From: Subtercola frigoramans
GTDB taxonomy: Bacteria; Actinomycetota; Actinomycetes; Actinomycetales; Microbacteriaceae
DNA length: 64,000 nucleotides
Assembly: GCF_016907385.1 (NCBI RefSeq)
Contig: NZ_JAFBBU010000001.1
Span: 2,542,001 to 2,606,000, forward strand
Direction: 5' to 3'
The notes beneath the pieces were generated by a model. The model saw only the letters and a program-made list of their open reading frames with translations. It was not told where the DNA came from and made no database searches. Made by a program: the position numbers and the translations under genes. Position 1 is the stretch's first letter. The number at the start of each line of letters is the position of its first letter. Positions 1-9,182 of this stretch are shown here, in pieces.

Positions 1-2220
1 AAACCGATCAGTCGGCGCAACTTCATCGAACTCTGCGAAGTGCTCACCGTCGAAGATGAGAAGCAGTTCGAAGCTCTCTGGCACCGCCTCGGCCTCTCCG
101 TCGACTGGAGCCAGACCTACCGCACGATCGCGGACTCGTCCATGCGGGCGAGCCAGCTCGCCTTCGTCCGAAATGTCGAGCGGGGCGAGGCCTACCAGGC
201 GCAGGCACCGACCCTCTGGGACGTCACGTTCCGCACCGCGGTCGCCCAGGCCGAGCTCGAAGACAAAGACCAGCCGGGCGCCTACCACCGGCTCGCCTTC
301 CACCGCCATGGCGGCGACGACATCTTCATCGAGACGACCAGACCCGAACTCCTGGCCGCGTGCGTGGCCCTGGTCGCACACCCCGACGACGAGCGCTACA
401 AACCCCTCTTCGGCACCACCGTCACGACTCCACTGTTCGGCGTCGAGGTACCTGTCGTCGCGCATCACCTCGCGCAGGCTGACAAGGGCTCCGGCATCGC
501 CATGATCTGTACCTTCGGCGACCTGACCGACGTCATCTGGTGGCGCGACCTCAGTCTGCCGAACCGCGCGATCATCGGCTTCGACGGCCGCATCATCAGC
601 GAGGCACCCGACGTGATCACCACCGAGACCGGCATCAACGCCTACTCGGCGATCGCCGGCAAGACGGTGTTCTCTGCAAAACAGGCGATCGTCGACCTGC
701 TGCGCGACAGCGGCGAGATGGTGGGCGAACCCAAGCCGATCATCCACCCCGTCAAGTTCTTCGAGAAGGGCGACAAGCCGCTCGAAATCGTGTCGACCCG
801 CCAGTGGTACATCAGAAACGGCGCGCGCGACGAAGAACTTCGCGCACGGCTGCTCGAGATGGGCCGCGAAGTGAAGTGGCACCCCGAATTCATGCGCGTG
901 AGGTACGAGAACTGGGTCGGCGGCCTGACCGGCGACTGGCTCATCTCGCGCCAGCGCTTCTTCGGCGTGCCCATCCCGGTCTGGTACCCCCTCGACGGCG
1001 ACGGCAACCCCGTCTTCGACCAGCCCATTGTTGCGACAGAGGCCTCGCTGCCGGTCGACCCCTCGACGGATGCTGCACCCGGCTATGACGAATCCCGACG
1101 CAACACGCCCGGCGGCTTCGTCGGCGAGCTCGACGTGATGGACACCTGGGCGACCTCGTCACTCACCCCGCAGCTGGCCGGAGGCTGGGAGAGCGACCCC
1201 GAGCTCTGGAACCTCGTCGCCCCCTACGACCTTCGCCCCCAGGGCCAGGACATCATTCGTACCTGGCTCTTCTCCACCATGCTGCGCTCGGCACTCGAAG
1301 ACCACCGCACGCCGTGGAAGCACGCAGCGCTCTCTGGCTTCATCGTCGACCCCGACCGCAAGAAGATGTCGAAGTCGAAGGGCAACGTCGTCACTCCGGC
1401 CGACGTGCTCGAGACGCATGGGTCGGATGCTGTGCGGTACTGGGCCGCATCATCACGCCTCGGCACAGACGCTGCTTTCGACCCGCAGAACCCCACGCAG
1501 ATCAAGATCGGGCGCCGCCTGGCGATCAAGGTGTTGAACGCGGCCAAGTTCGTCTACTCATTCGAGCTGCCGGAGGGGTCGCACGCGGTCACCAACCCGC
1601 TCGATCTCAGCATGCTCACCGGTCTCGACGCCGTGATCATTGCAGCGACCGCCGCCTTCGAGAACTTCGACCACGCCAAGGCGCTCGAAGTCACCGAGAC
1701 CTTCTTCTGGACGTTCTGTGACGACTACCTCGAGCTGGTGAAGGAGCGCGCGTACAGCGCCGAGGCAGACCCTGCCGAGAAGGCCTCGGCGGTTCTCGCC
1801 CTGCAGGCCGCCGTCGACGTGCTGTTGCGGCTGCTGGCACCGTTCATCCCGTTCGCCACAGAAGAGGTGTGGTCGTGGAGCCACGACACCTCGATTCACC
1901 GCGCGCCGTGGCCGACAGGCGTGACCTCGGGCGACGGGGCAGCGTTCAGCGCGGATGATGCACCGAGCATCCCCGCCCACGGTGCATTGCTCGGCCTGGC
2001 CGGCCAGGTTCTGGTGGCTATCAGACGGGCGAAGACCGACGCGAAAGCATCGCAGAAGACTCCGGTCGCCACAGCGACGATCGCCGGGCCCTCCGAGCTG
2101 CTCGGTGAGTTGCGCCTGGCAAGTGATGACCTGAAGCAGGTGGGTCGCATCGCCGAGCTGAGGTTTGTCGCGGGAGACGCTGTGGCAGTGACGGAGATCC
2201 TCTTCGAAACCGAGGCCTGA
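1..2220 (+). CDS. valS: Valine--tRNA ligase, 5' end missing
   Basis: Class I aminoacyl-tRNA synthetase that charges tRNA-Val in the cytoplasm. The reading frame is open from base 1, so the gene starts left of the window; about 739 codons are present against roughly 860 for the family, and the HIGH motif lies outside. The editing domain is visible (GIAMICTF, DVIWWRDL), followed by the catalytic-domain segment FSTMLRSALEDHRTPW and the KMSKS loop at bases 1363-1377. The C-terminal helical anticodon-binding part runs to the stop. The sequence is intact in the visible part, with no frameshift. Product identity is secure from these motifs. Confidence 0.97.
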   Translation, partial: KPISRRNFIELCEVLTVEDEKQFEALWHRLGLSVDWSQTYRTIADSSMRASQLAFVRNVERGEAYQAQAPTLWDVTFRTAVAQAELEDKDQPGAYHRLAFHRHGGDDIFIETTRPELLAACVALVAHPDDERYKPLFGTTVTTPLFGVEVPVVAHHLAQADKGSGIAMICTFGDLTDVIWWRDLSLPNRAIIGFDGRIISEAPDVITTETGINAYSAIAGKTVFSAKQAIVDLLRDSGEMVGEPKPIIHPVKFFEKGDKPLEIVSTRQWYIRNGARDEELRARLLEMGREVKWHPEFMRVRYENWVGGLTGDWLISRQRFFGVPIPVWYPLDGDGNPVFDQPIVATEASLPVDPSTDAAPGYDESRRNTPGGFVGELDVMDTWATSSLTPQLAGGWESDPELWNLVAPYDLRPQGQDIIRTWLFSTMLRSALEDHRTPWKHAALSGFIVDPDRKKMSKSKGNVVTPADVLETHGSDAVRYWAASSRLGTDAAFDPQNPTQIKIGRRLAIKVLNAAKFVYSFELPEGSHAVTNPLDLSMLTGLDAVIIAATAAFENFDHAKALEVTETFFWTFCDDYLELVKERAYSAEADPAEKASAVLALQAAVDVLLRLLAPFIPFATEEVWSWSHDTSIHRAPWPTGVTSGDGAAFSADDAPSIPAHGALLGLAGQVLVAIRRAKTDAKASQKTPVATATIAGPSELLGELRLASDDLKQVGRIAELRFVAGDAVAVTEILFETEA

Positions 2221-2387
2221 ACCGGCATCGTGGGTACGGAAACGCTGCATAGTACTGGATGCGGGCCGCTGACCCGAAGAGGTGCGAACAAATGTCAGGA
2301 ACCGGTAGTGTCGAATGACAATCTGCCTGTGGGCAGCTGGAGTTCCACAGCCCGGCAGCACCGGAACACAACGAAAGGCAGACAACA

Positions 2388-2831
2388 ATGACGTTGAAGA
2401 TCCGGCCGATCACCGACCACGACTTCTTCCCGTGGTACGACCTCTACGTGGCGTACGGCAAGTTCTATGCGACCGAAGTCGAGGGTGACCGCGCCATTCT
2501 GGTGTGGAGCTGGCTCATCGACCCGGCGCACGAGACCGAGGCACTGGTGGCCGAACACGACGGCAAGCTCGTCGGAGTCGCCCACATCCGCGAGTTCGCG
2601 CGCCCTCTCGCCGGGGAACGGGGAATCTACATCGACGATCTGTTCGTCGACCCGGATGCCCGCAATTCCGGTGTCGCGTCTGCGCTCATCGCTGAAGTCA
2701 AGTCGATTGCGGCGAAACGTCACGCCGGAATCGTGCGGTGGATCACCGCCGACGACAACGAGACCGCACAGCGCCTCTACGACAAACTCGCCAACCGCAC
2801 CTCCTGGGTCACGTACGACCTCGTCGTGTGA
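2388..2831 (+). CDS. GNAT family N-acetyltransferase
   Basis: A 147-residue single-domain GNAT protein. It shows the usual order: an N-terminal strand-helix (KIRPITDHDFFPWYDLYV), a central strand (IYIDDLFVDPDARNSGVA) leading into the acetyl-CoA pyrophosphate loop, and a C-terminal NETAQRLYDKL helix. The loop reads RNSGVAS, a variant of the usual RxxGxG/A. The start ATG is preceded by GAAAGG. Substrate is not predictable. It lies 167 bp after valS on the same strand and 34 bp before a small conserved gene. Confidence 0.85.
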   Translation: MTLKIRPITDHDFFPWYDLYVAYGKFYATEVEGDRAILVWSWLIDPAHETEALVAEHDGKLVGVAHIREFARPLAGERGIYIDDLFVDPDARNSGVASALIAEVKSIAAKRHAGIVRWITADDNETAQRLYDKLANRTSWVTYDLVV

Positions 2832-2865
2832 CCCACCCCCACGCACGGATAGGAATCACTCACTC

Positions 2866-3120
2866 ATGATCTCCGTCGGAACCCGCTGGTCGAGCGGCGA
2901 CGAACCCCCAGCCCGTCTTCCGCAGGCCGTCATCGACACGGTGCTCGACGTCGAGGGTGAACTCGCCGAGCAGAACGTCGACACGTCGATGTGGTACTGG
3001 ACGCTGACCTGGCTCGAAGGCAAACCTGTCGTCGAATTCGACGACGGAACGCGCATCGACTACGACCCCGACACCGATGAGACGACCGTGTCGCAATCGG
3101 ACGAGTACTCCGACGAGTGA
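2866..3120 (+). CDS. Small conserved hypothetical protein (84 aa)
   Basis: An 84-residue acidic protein with a central WYWTLTWLEGKPVVEFDD segment and an Asp/Glu-rich C-terminus. A reading frame open further upstream exists, but the ATG at 2866 has a GGATAGGA ribosome-binding site and the upstream part is antisense-like sequence overlapping the GNAT gene. No catalytic motif or membrane segment is visible and I do not recognise a function. It probably shares a transcript with the GNAT gene. Confidence 0.6.
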   Translation: MISVGTRWSSGDEPPARLPQAVIDTVLDVEGELAEQNVDTSMWYWTLTWLEGKPVVEFDDGTRIDYDPDTDETTVSQSDEYSDE

Positions 3121-3170
3121 TTCGTCAGCTGGGTAGTCCCCGGGGCCGAGGACCTCAGCCGTTCACCTGC

Positions 3171-3806
3171 TCAGGCGCAGTTGCTGGAATAGCTCACTGA
3201 TTCGGCGGCGGCTGCGATGCTCGCCACGATCGCCGGTGAATCCAGTGGATTCGACGAGAGCGGTGCATCCGGAAACGCATCCTCTGAACCACCCCACATC
3301 GTCACGCAAGCGTGCGCTCCGGCCACGGCAGACCTCGAATACACTCCGTCGAGATCGGGCCATGCATCGCGAATTGCTCGTGCCCAAAGACGCGTGCGCG
3401 ATTTCTTTCCCATCGCGATCGACGAGCGACCACCGGCTTTGAGCAGCCAGTCACCACTGACATCGATGAGGGTCAGGGGCCTGACCAGCGTGAAGAGCGT
3501 CACGTACGGAGAGCCAGCATGGATGTCGACGAACCGGGTCGTCTGATAGACCTCGGCCAGGCAGGTGACGACATCGAACGCGAAGTACCCAGCACCATCT
3601 CTGGGATGCTCACCCACGGGAGGCGGGTGAGCATCCCAGCGTGCGGTCGCCATCGGGCCCCACGTGCGAAGCCCATTCCAGGCCTGCGGATGAGCGGTAC
3701 CTGTCCGATGGACTCGCCACAGAGGGAGATCCGTCGACACGGTTCGAATATCGGGCCCGACCATGCGGAGGGCCTCCCGAGGCGGCGGTTCGAGGGACGC
3801 CGTCAC
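3171..3806 (-). CDS. RES domain toxin of a RES/Xre toxin-antitoxin pair
   Basis: A 211-residue RES-domain protein. Seen: the N-terminal LWRVHRT with the conserved Arg, the helix YFAFDVVTCLAEVYQTT with the family Glu, and DLDGVYSRSAV with the conserved serine region. Known RES toxins such as MbcT degrade NAD+, while ParT ADP-ribosylates a host enzyme; by analogy this protein would be growth-inhibitory when free of its partner. The start is GTG at 3806, and its GTGA overlaps the antitoxin stop by 4 bp, implying translational coupling. The partner gene lies directly upstream, as is usual for this family. Confidence 0.8.
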   Translation of the reverse strand: MTASLEPPPREALRMVGPDIRTVSTDLPLWRVHRTGTAHPQAWNGLRTWGPMATARWDAHPPPVGEHPRDGAGYFAFDVVTCLAEVYQTTRFVDIHAGSPYVTLFTLVRPLTLIDVSGDWLLKAGGRSSIAMGKKSRTRLWARAIRDAWPDLDGVYSRSAVAGAHACVTMWGGSEDAFPDAPLSSNPLDSPAIVASIAAAAESVSYSSNCA

Positions 3807-4396
3807 ATTCCGAGCCCGACCTCAGACGCCAGCACTGCGACTTCACGAGGATCTCCTCCACCGAGAAGCCAATCGCGCGGGGTGACCGAAACGTGGTCGA
3901 TCACGAGCTCTGACTGCGGAGTCGAGAAGAACCCCATGACGGTGCGCGGATGCAGCGCAGAATCGAGCGCAGCGAGTACCTCAGGAAGCCCAGGCAACAC
4001 AGACGAGCCATCGGAACTGAACTGCCAGCTCGGGAATCGAGATTTTCCGTCAGCGAGATACGAATATAGCCGATTCTCAAGCCGATAGTGCCGCACGGTC
4101 GAGGGTTTCAACCTGAGCCGGGAACTGACCTCGTCGCCGGTGAATGCCATGACGCTCTGAAGTGCCGTTTCGGAGAGAGTTCGTCGCTCAGAGGCCGCGC
4201 TGGCTTCTGTCGAAGGAGTGATTCCGGAATATTTCGCCCACAGCTCCTGCTCCCGCTTTGGCAGTGTCACCGTGTTCGGCTGCACTTTCGGCCCGATCAG
4301 GATCTCCATGGAGGCGACGATGTCACTCTCGCTCCACGACGCTCCGCTGTCGGCCAAGAATTCGCCTAACGTGCGCCTGTGCGTGGCGATAGTCAT
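3803..4396 (-). CDS. Xre/MbcA/ParS-type antitoxin partner of the RES toxin
   Basis: A 197-residue protein encoded immediately upstream of the RES gene. The middle contains a helix-turn-helix-like stretch (FTGDEVSSRLRLKPSTVRHY) and the C-terminal third has FPSWQF, LPEVLAAL and PRTVMGFFSTPQSEL, the pattern of the toxin-binding domain in RES antitoxins (short helix, then a large antitoxin-toxin contact region). The start ATG at 4396 has a perfect AGGAGG ribosome-binding site. The antitoxin-first order with a 4-bp overlap is typical. It probably neutralises the toxin and represses the shared promoter; the repression is inferred from the family. Confidence 0.75.
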   Translation of the reverse strand: MTIATHRRTLGEFLADSGASWSESDIVASMEILIGPKVQPNTVTLPKREQELWAKYSGITPSTEASAASERRTLSETALQSVMAFTGDEVSSRLRLKPSTVRHYRLENRLYSYLADGKSRFPSWQFSSDGSSVLPGLPEVLAALDSALHPRTVMGFFSTPQSELVIDHVSVTPRDWLLGGGDPREVAVLASEVGLGM

Positions 4397-4413
4397 GATT
4401 TCCTCCTAACCAC

Positions 4414-4444
4414 AGTTTACCACGAGCAGAATACGTGTGGGCAA
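4414..4444 (-). promoter_or_regulatory. Candidate promoter and operator of the RES/Xre pair
   Basis: On the minus strand a -10-like TAAACT (4419-4414) follows a -35-like TTGCCC (4444-4439) with a 19-bp spacer. Between them lies an inverted pair CACG (4421-4424) and CGTG (4434-4437), which could be the antitoxin operator. The -10 ends about 17 bp before the antitoxin start, leaving room for its AGGAGG. Assignment is by inspection only. Confidence 0.35.
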
Positions 4445-4453
4445 TGCACATGT

Positions 4454-4482
4454 TTGACAAAACCTCACCTATTGGACACTCT
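4454..4482 (+). promoter_or_regulatory. Candidate promoter for a leaderless transcript
   Basis: TTGACA at 4454-4459 is a perfect -35 box. Seventeen bases later is CACTCT, a weak -10 keeping A2 and T6. The expected transcription start falls close to the GTG at 4489, so the downstream membrane protein may be read from a leaderless mRNA, which is common in Actinobacteria. Confidence 0.3.
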
Positions 4483-4488
4483 AGAGGG

Positions 4489-5205
4489 GTGAGTGACATT
4501 CCGCCGCAGGTGCCCGTTGCCAGCAGAGGCGTCTCGGGTGGCAGCATGACTTCACATCGACCCGGGGACTCACTCAGCCAAGGCGATTCGAGGAACCTGC
4601 TGTCGTCGCGCCAGAAACGCCTCGTGCGAATTGCTGGTGCGCTGGCGCTGCCGTTCCTGACCATCGGCATCGATGTCATTCTGGGTGTGCTCGTGTTCGT
4701 GGGGTTCTGGCTCGTGGTGGTGCTGTTGTTCAGCGTCTTCGATGACTCCCCCAGTTCTGGGCAAGCCGGCTTAGGCGACCTCGGCACGCTGACCTTCGTC
4801 GGCGTCGCCGCCGTACCTGTGATCATCGGGGTTGCCGCAGCAGTGGTCCTCGGCACTACCGGTTTTCTGCTCAGCTGGGTTCTTCTTCGCCGTGCCCGTG
4901 TACGACGACCGGCCGCTGTGACCTGGGCAGGAATCGGAGTGTGCTTCATTCCGCAGCTGGTGGTCGTGTCGATGGCTTATTCCCTCTCGAACACCGTCAT
5001 GGCGACGCTGGTGTCTCCCGGAAACGACGGCGACGTGAAGTGGGGCATCTATGCTGCTGCGGCCGCGCTCACAGCGTTGGTCTCCGCCGTCATCGGCGCC
5101 TTAGTCTGGTGGTGGATGGCCCACGCGCTGCGTGGGCGCTCCCTTGCGTCAGACGTACAGCCGAGACTCACGCCCGACGCCGAGGCCACGCCGCCCAGAG
5201 CATGA
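4489..5205 (+). CDS. Four-helix membrane protein of unknown function
   Basis: About 238 residues. After a hydrophilic N-terminus of about 45 residues there are four hydrophobic segments: ALPFLTIGIDVILGVLVFVG, TFVGVAAVPVIIGVAAAVVL, IGVCFIPQLVVVSMAYSL and AAALTALVSAVIGALVWWW. The start is uncertain: an in-frame GTG at 4435 gives 256 residues, but the GTG at 4489 sits where transcription should begin from the TTGACA promoter, so I prefer it; an ATG at 4546 is also possible. The 3' end overlaps the convergent BenE gene by 38 bp. No family recognised. Confidence 0.6.
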   Translation: MSDIPPQVPVASRGVSGGSMTSHRPGDSLSQGDSRNLLSSRQKRLVRIAGALALPFLTIGIDVILGVLVFVGFWLVVVLLFSVFDDSPSSGQAGLGDLGTLTFVGVAAVPVIIGVAAAVVLGTTGFLLSWVLLRRARVRRPAAVTWAGIGVCFIPQLVVVSMAYSLSNTVMATLVSPGNDGDVKWGIYAAAAALTALVSAVIGALVWWWMAHALRGRSLASDVQPRLTPDAEATPPRA

Positions 5206-6376
5206 TCAGCGCTCCCACAAGGAGTCCCCAGAACGCCGAACCGATTCCCAGCACTGAGACGCCCGATGCCGTGACCAGGAACGTCGCAGCGGCAGGGATG
5301 CGGTGCGAGACCTCTTCGATCGCCGTCGCCAGCGAAGAAACGAGCGCTCCCAGCAGGGCGAGGCCGGCAACGGCCGTGATCAGAATCGGCGGTGAAGCGG
5401 AGATGAGGGCAACCGCGACCCCCGCAGCAAGGCCGAAAGCGATGTAGACGAACCCAGAAGTGACGGTGGCGACCCACCGTTTCGACTTGTCGGTGTGCGA
5501 GTCGGGGCCAGCCATGATCGCGGCCGTGATCGCCGCAAGGTTCACAGCGTGCGCCCCGAACAGTGCGCCGACCGCAGTGGCCGCCCCTGAGGCAACAAGT
5601 ACCGGTCTGGGCGGCACGGAATAGCCGAAGGTCGACATCACCACGAATCCGGGCACGTTCTGCCCCGCCATCGTCACGATGAAGAGCGGCAGGCCCAGGC
5701 TCACGATCACGAGCCAGTCGAAAGTAGGCGTAACGAACGACAGTTGCGGAACCACGTTCAGTGAACTGTTGGTCAACCAGCCGGAGCCTGCCGAGACACC
5801 GATCCCGATCGCAGCGACACCCATTGCTGCAGGCACAGCCCACCGGGGCGCGATCCGGAAGAGGGCGAGCCACACCAGAACGACGGGGACGGCCAGAGCC
5901 GGTATCTGAACGATGGCCGAAACCGGTGCCAGGCAGATCGGGAACAGGATGCCCGCGAGCATCGCACTCGCAATCGATCTCGGTATGCGGGTGATCGCTG
6001 TGCCGAGGGCGGGCCAGAGTCCGCACAACACGATGAGAACACCGCAGACCATGAAAGCACCGACGGCCGCCGAGAAGTTGTTTGTGGTGCTCGACGCGGC
6101 GATGAGCAGCGCAGCACCCGGGGTGGACCAGGCGAAGGAGATCGGCATGCGGTACACGCGAGCGAGAACGATGCAGAGGAGGGCCGTGGCGAAGCACAGC
6201 GTCAGCAGGCCGGAGGAGGCCTGGGCATCCGTCGCCCCCACAGCGTGGAGGCCCGCGATGACAAGAGCGAACGAGCTCGCAAAGCCGGTGATCGCGGCGA
6301 CGATGCCAGCCGCAACCGGTTGTGCCAGTGAAGCGCGGCCCCGTGGTGACAGCGTCGGCGCGAGCGGGTCGCCCAG
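5168..6376 (-). CDS. BenE-type benzoate/H+ symporter family permease
   Basis: A polytopic inner-membrane permease of the BenE family, expected to import benzoate or a similar aromatic acid with protons. Recognisable segments are the first helix PVAAGIVAAITGFASSF, ARVYRMPISFAWSTPGAALL, PRSIASAMLAGILFPICLAP, VTMAGQNVPGFVVM and FGAHAVNLAAITAAIMAG. The first standard start codon in frame (GTG, 6241) would delete the first helix, while family-like sequence continues upstream without any ATG, GTG or TTG. I extend the gene to a CTG at 6376, just after the clpX stop; that start is a guess. Length 402 residues fits the family. Confidence 0.75.
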   Translation of the reverse strand: MGDPLAPTLSPRGRASLAQPVAAGIVAAITGFASSFALVIAGLHAVGATDAQASSGLLTLCFATALLCIVLARVYRMPISFAWSTPGAALLIAASSTTNNFSAAVGAFMVCGVLIVLCGLWPALGTAITRIPRSIASAMLAGILFPICLAPVSAIVQIPALAVPVVLVWLALFRIAPRWAVPAAMGVAAIGIGVSAGSGWLTNSSLNVVPQLSFVTPTFDWLVIVSLGLPLFIVTMAGQNVPGFVVMSTFGYSVPPRPVLVASGAATAVGALFGAHAVNLAAITAAIMAGPDSHTDKSKRWVATVTSGFVYIAFGLAAGVAVALISASPPILITAVAGLALLGALVSSLATAIEEVSHRIPAAATFLVTASGVSVLGIGSAFWGLLVGALIMLWAAWPRRRA

Positions 6377-6378
6377 CG

Positions 6379-7659
6379 TTAGGCCGACTTCTCGATGCGC
6401 CGGGTGATCTCGCGGGGCACGATCGTCGGTGCGGCGTTGTTCACTACGGCCTCGCGGGTGATGATGACCTTGGCGACCTCGTCGGTGGAGGGCACCTCGA
6501 ACATGATCGGGCCGAGCACCTCCTCCATGATGGCTCGGAGCCCGCGGGCGCCGGTCTTGCGCAGTACTGCGAGGTCGGCGATGGCCTCGAGGGCGTCTTT
6601 CTCGAAGTCGAGTTCAACACCGTCGAGCTCGAACATGCGCTGGTACTGGCGCACGAGGGCGTTTCGCGGCACCGTCAGGATCTGCATGAGCGCGATCTGG
6701 TCGAGCGGCGTGACCGTGGTGACGACAGGCAGTCGACCGATGAACTCGGGGATGAGCCCGAACTTGTGCAGGTCTTCGGGGAGGACCTCACTGAAGAGGT
6801 TGATGTCGTCGCGCTTGGAGTGCAGCGGGGCGTTGAAGCCGATGCCGCGCTTGCCGGAGCGTTCCGCAACGATCTCTTCGAGCCCGGCGAAGGCACCGGC
6901 CACAATGAAGAGTACGTTGGTCGTGTCGATCGGAATGAACTCCTGGTGCGGGTGTTTGCGCCCACCCTGAGGCGGAACCGAGGCGACCGTGCCCTCGAGG
7001 ATCTTGAGGAGCGCCTGCTGCACGCCCTCACCAGACACATCGCGGGTGATCGACGGGTTCTCGGCCTTGCGGGCGATCTTGTCGATCTCGTCGATGTAGA
7101 TGATGCCGGTTTCGGCCTTCTTCACGTCGAAGTCGGCGGCCTGCAGCAGTTTCAGCAGGATGTTCTCGACGTCTTCGCCGACGTAGCCCGCTTCGGTGAG
7201 GGCCGTTGCGTCAGCGACCGCAAACGGCACATTGAGTTGCTTCGCGAGGGTCTGCGCGAGGTAGGTCTTGCCGCAGCCGGTCGGGCCGATCAGCAGGATG
7301 TTGCTCTTGGCGATCTCGACCTCGTTGGCGACCGCGTCGGCCGAGGTGAGGGTGTTCTTCGCGCGAACGCGCTTGTAGTGGTTGTAGACCGCGACCGAGA
7401 GCGACTTCTTCGCCTGCTCCTGCCCGATGACATACTCTTCGAGGAAGGCGAAGATCTCCTTCGGCTTCGGCAGCTCGAATTCGCTCGCGACTTCTTCGCC
7501 GCTCTCAGAGAGCCGTTCTTCGATGATCTCGTTGCACAGTTCGACACACTCGTCGCAGATGTAGACACCCGGGCCGGCGATGAGCTGCTGAACCTGCTTC
7601 TGGCTCTTACCGCAGAATGAACACTTGAGCAGGTCAGCGCTCTCCCCGATGCGTGCCAT
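6379..7659 (-). CDS. clpX: ATP-dependent Clp protease ATP-binding subunit ClpX
   Basis: AAA+ unfoldase (426 residues) that feeds substrates to ClpP. An N-terminal zinc-binding domain has C13, C16, C35 and C38. The Walker A GPTGCGKT lies near residue 125, followed by [10 protein letters not shown] (Walker B), the [11 protein letters not shown] loop that docks on ClpP, and GRLPVVTTV. Two ATGs are six bases apart; GAGGAGG sits directly on the first (7665) but six bases before the second, so 7659 (MARIGE) is chosen. It is 197 bp downstream of clpP2, with a hairpin between, so it may be only partly co-transcribed. Confidence 0.97.
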   Translation of the reverse strand: MARIGESADLLKCSFCGKSQKQVQQLIAGPGVYICDECVELCNEIIEERLSESGEEVASEFELPKPKEIFAFLEEYVIGQEQAKKSLSVAVYNHYKRVRAKNTLTSADAVANEVEIAKSNILLIGPTGCGKTYLAQTLAKQLNVPFAVADATALTEAGYVGEDVENILLKLLQAADFDVKKAETGIIYIDEIDKIARKAENPSITRDVSGEGVQQALLKILEGTVASVPPQGGRKHPHQEFIPIDTTNVLFIVAGAFAGLEEIVAERSGKRGIGFNAPLHSKRDDINLFSEVLPEDLHKFGLIPEFIGRLPVVTTVTPLDQIALMQILTVPRNALVRQYQRMFELDGVELDFEKDALEAIADLAVLRKTGARGLRAIMEEVLGPIMFEVPSTDEVAKVIITREAVVNNAAPTIVPREITRRIEKSA

Positions 7660-7793
7660 GTTCATCCTCCTCGTAAAAACCTGTGACAGCAGCCTAACCC
7701 GTGCCGCCGACAGTCGCCGCCATTGGGCAAGGCACCGTCATATTCCGCATCCGATGTTCACGTAGGGCGGAGCAGTTCACGGGTAACGACGAG

Positions 7794-7821
7794 ATGGATG
7801 CCCGTTGTTCCGGGCATCCAT
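7794..7821 (-). terminator. Hairpin between clpP2 and clpX
   Basis: An 11-bp perfect stem (ATGGATGCCCG at 7794-7804, its complement at 7811-7821) with a 6-nt loop lies just after clpP2. No U-tract follows on the minus strand, so it may attenuate rather than stop transcription into clpX. Confidence 0.5.
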
Positions 7822-7856
7822 TTCGATTGTCGTGCTAAGAGCAGTCTGGGCGTTAC

Positions 7857-8537
7857 TTACTTGACAAGCGCCGGCAGGTTCTTACGCGAGGTCAGCACCT
7901 GGTCGATGATGCCGTACTCGACTGCGTCGGCGGCACTCAGGATGTTGTCGCGGTCGATGTCCTTGTTGACCTGCTCTGTGGTGCGGTTCGAGTGGAACGC
8001 GAGCGTGTCTTCGAGCCAGGTACGCATGCGAAGGATCTCGCGGGCCTGGATCTCAATGTCAGACGCCTGGCCACCGCCCTGGCCGCCAGCGGAGGGCTGG
8101 TGGATGAGGATGCGCGCGTTCGGCAGAGCGAGGCGCTTGCCCGGCGTGCCAGCAGCGAGGATGACGGCCGCGGCCGAAGCCGCCTGGCCGAGGCAGACGG
8201 TCTGGATGTTCGGCTTGACGTACTGCATCGTGTCGTAGATCGCAGTCATCGCGGTGAACGAGCCACCGGGAGAGTTGATGTACATCTCGATGTCGCGGTC
8301 AGGATCCTGGCTCTCGAGCACAAGCAACTGGGCCATGACGTCGTCGGCAGAAGCGTCGTCGATCTGCACACCGAGAAAGATGATGCGGTCTTCGAACAGC
8401 TTCGCGTACGGATCCTGGCGCTTGTAGCCGTAAGCCGTGCGCTCCTCGAACGTCGGCAGGATGTAGCGGTTGGAGGGCGTGGTGCCATTGCCGTAGGGGC
8501 TGGCGATCGGCATTCCGCCGAAGGTGGGGGTTTCCAT
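7857..8537 (-). CDS. clpP2: ATP-dependent Clp protease proteolytic subunit (second paralogue)
   Basis: Serine peptidase S14, 226 residues. The catalytic triad is Ser121 (GQAASAAA), His146 (LIHQPSAGG) and Asp197 (DIDRDN). Compared with the upstream paralogue it has a longer N-terminal extension (about 30 residues, [17 protein letters not shown]) and a Gly-rich GGQGGGQ handle region. Actinobacterial ClpP1 and ClpP2 form mixed double rings, so the two genes are expected to work as one enzyme with ClpX or ClpC. It starts 33 bp after clpP1. Confidence 0.95.
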   Translation of the reverse strand: METPTFGGMPIASPYGNGTTPSNRYILPTFEERTAYGYKRQDPYAKLFEDRIIFLGVQIDDASADDVMAQLLVLESQDPDRDIEMYINSPGGSFTAMTAIYDTMQYVKPNIQTVCLGQAASAAAVILAAGTPGKRLALPNARILIHQPSAGGQGGGQASDIEIQAREILRMRTWLEDTLAFHSNRTTEQVNKDIDRDNILSAADAVEYGIIDQVLTSRKNLPALVK

Positions 8538-8570
8538 CGTTTTATCTCTGTTCTTGGGTCGAAGTCGCGA

Positions 8571-9182
8571 CTAGTTGGATGCGGAGGGAACGGAGTCGGC
8601 GGTCTCGGTACCGCCGCCCCCGGCCACGTCGGACGAGAATTCCCGGACGTAGTCGACGAACCCGTACTCGAGCGCCTCCTGTGCGGTGAACCAGTTGTCG
8701 CGGTCACCGTCGATCATGACCTGCTCGGGAGTCTTCCCGGTCTGCTCAGCGGTGAGCTCGGCCATGCGCTTCTTCATGTCGAGGATGAGCAGGGCCTGGG
8801 TCTGGATGTCGGCGCTCGTTCCGCCGAAGCCGCCGGACGGCTGGTGCAGCAGCACCCGTGCGTTCGGGGTGATGTAGCGCTTGCCCTTGGTGCCGGAGGA
8901 GAGCAAGAACTGCCCCATCGAGGCAGCCATGCCGATACCCACCGTGACGATGTCGTTCGAGACGAACTTCATCGTGTCGTAGATGGCCATACCCGCGGTG
9001 ATCGATCCGCCGGGCGAGTTGATGTAGAGGTAGATGTCGCGCTTGGGGTCTTCTGCAGCAAGAAGCAGAATCTTGGCGCAGATCTCATTTGCCATGTCGT
9101 CACGAACTTCAGTGCCGAGCCAGATGATCCGGTCTTTCAGCAGACGTTCGAAAACACTGTTCGGCATCGCCATATCGGCCAT
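8571..9182 (-). CDS. clpP1: ATP-dependent Clp protease proteolytic subunit (first paralogue)
   Basis: Serine peptidase S14, 203 residues. The triad is Ser88 (GMAASMG), His113 (LLHQPSGG) and Asp162 (DRDNWF). The start ATG at 9182 has GGAG eight bases upstream. The C-terminus carries a Gly/Ser-rich tail ([18 protein letters not shown]) beyond the usual end. It is the first gene of the clpP1-clpP2 pair and follows a 309-bp intergenic region with a large inverted repeat, which is where its promoter must lie. Confidence 0.95.
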   Translation of the reverse strand: MADMAMPNSVFERLLKDRIIWLGTEVRDDMANEICAKILLLAAEDPKRDIYLYINSPGGSITAGMAIYDTMKFVSNDIVTVGIGMAASMGQFLLSSGTKGKRYITPNARVLLHQPSGGFGGTSADIQTQALLILDMKKRMAELTAEQTGKTPEQVMIDGDRDNWFTAQEALEYGFVDYVREFSSDVAGGGGTETADSVPSASN

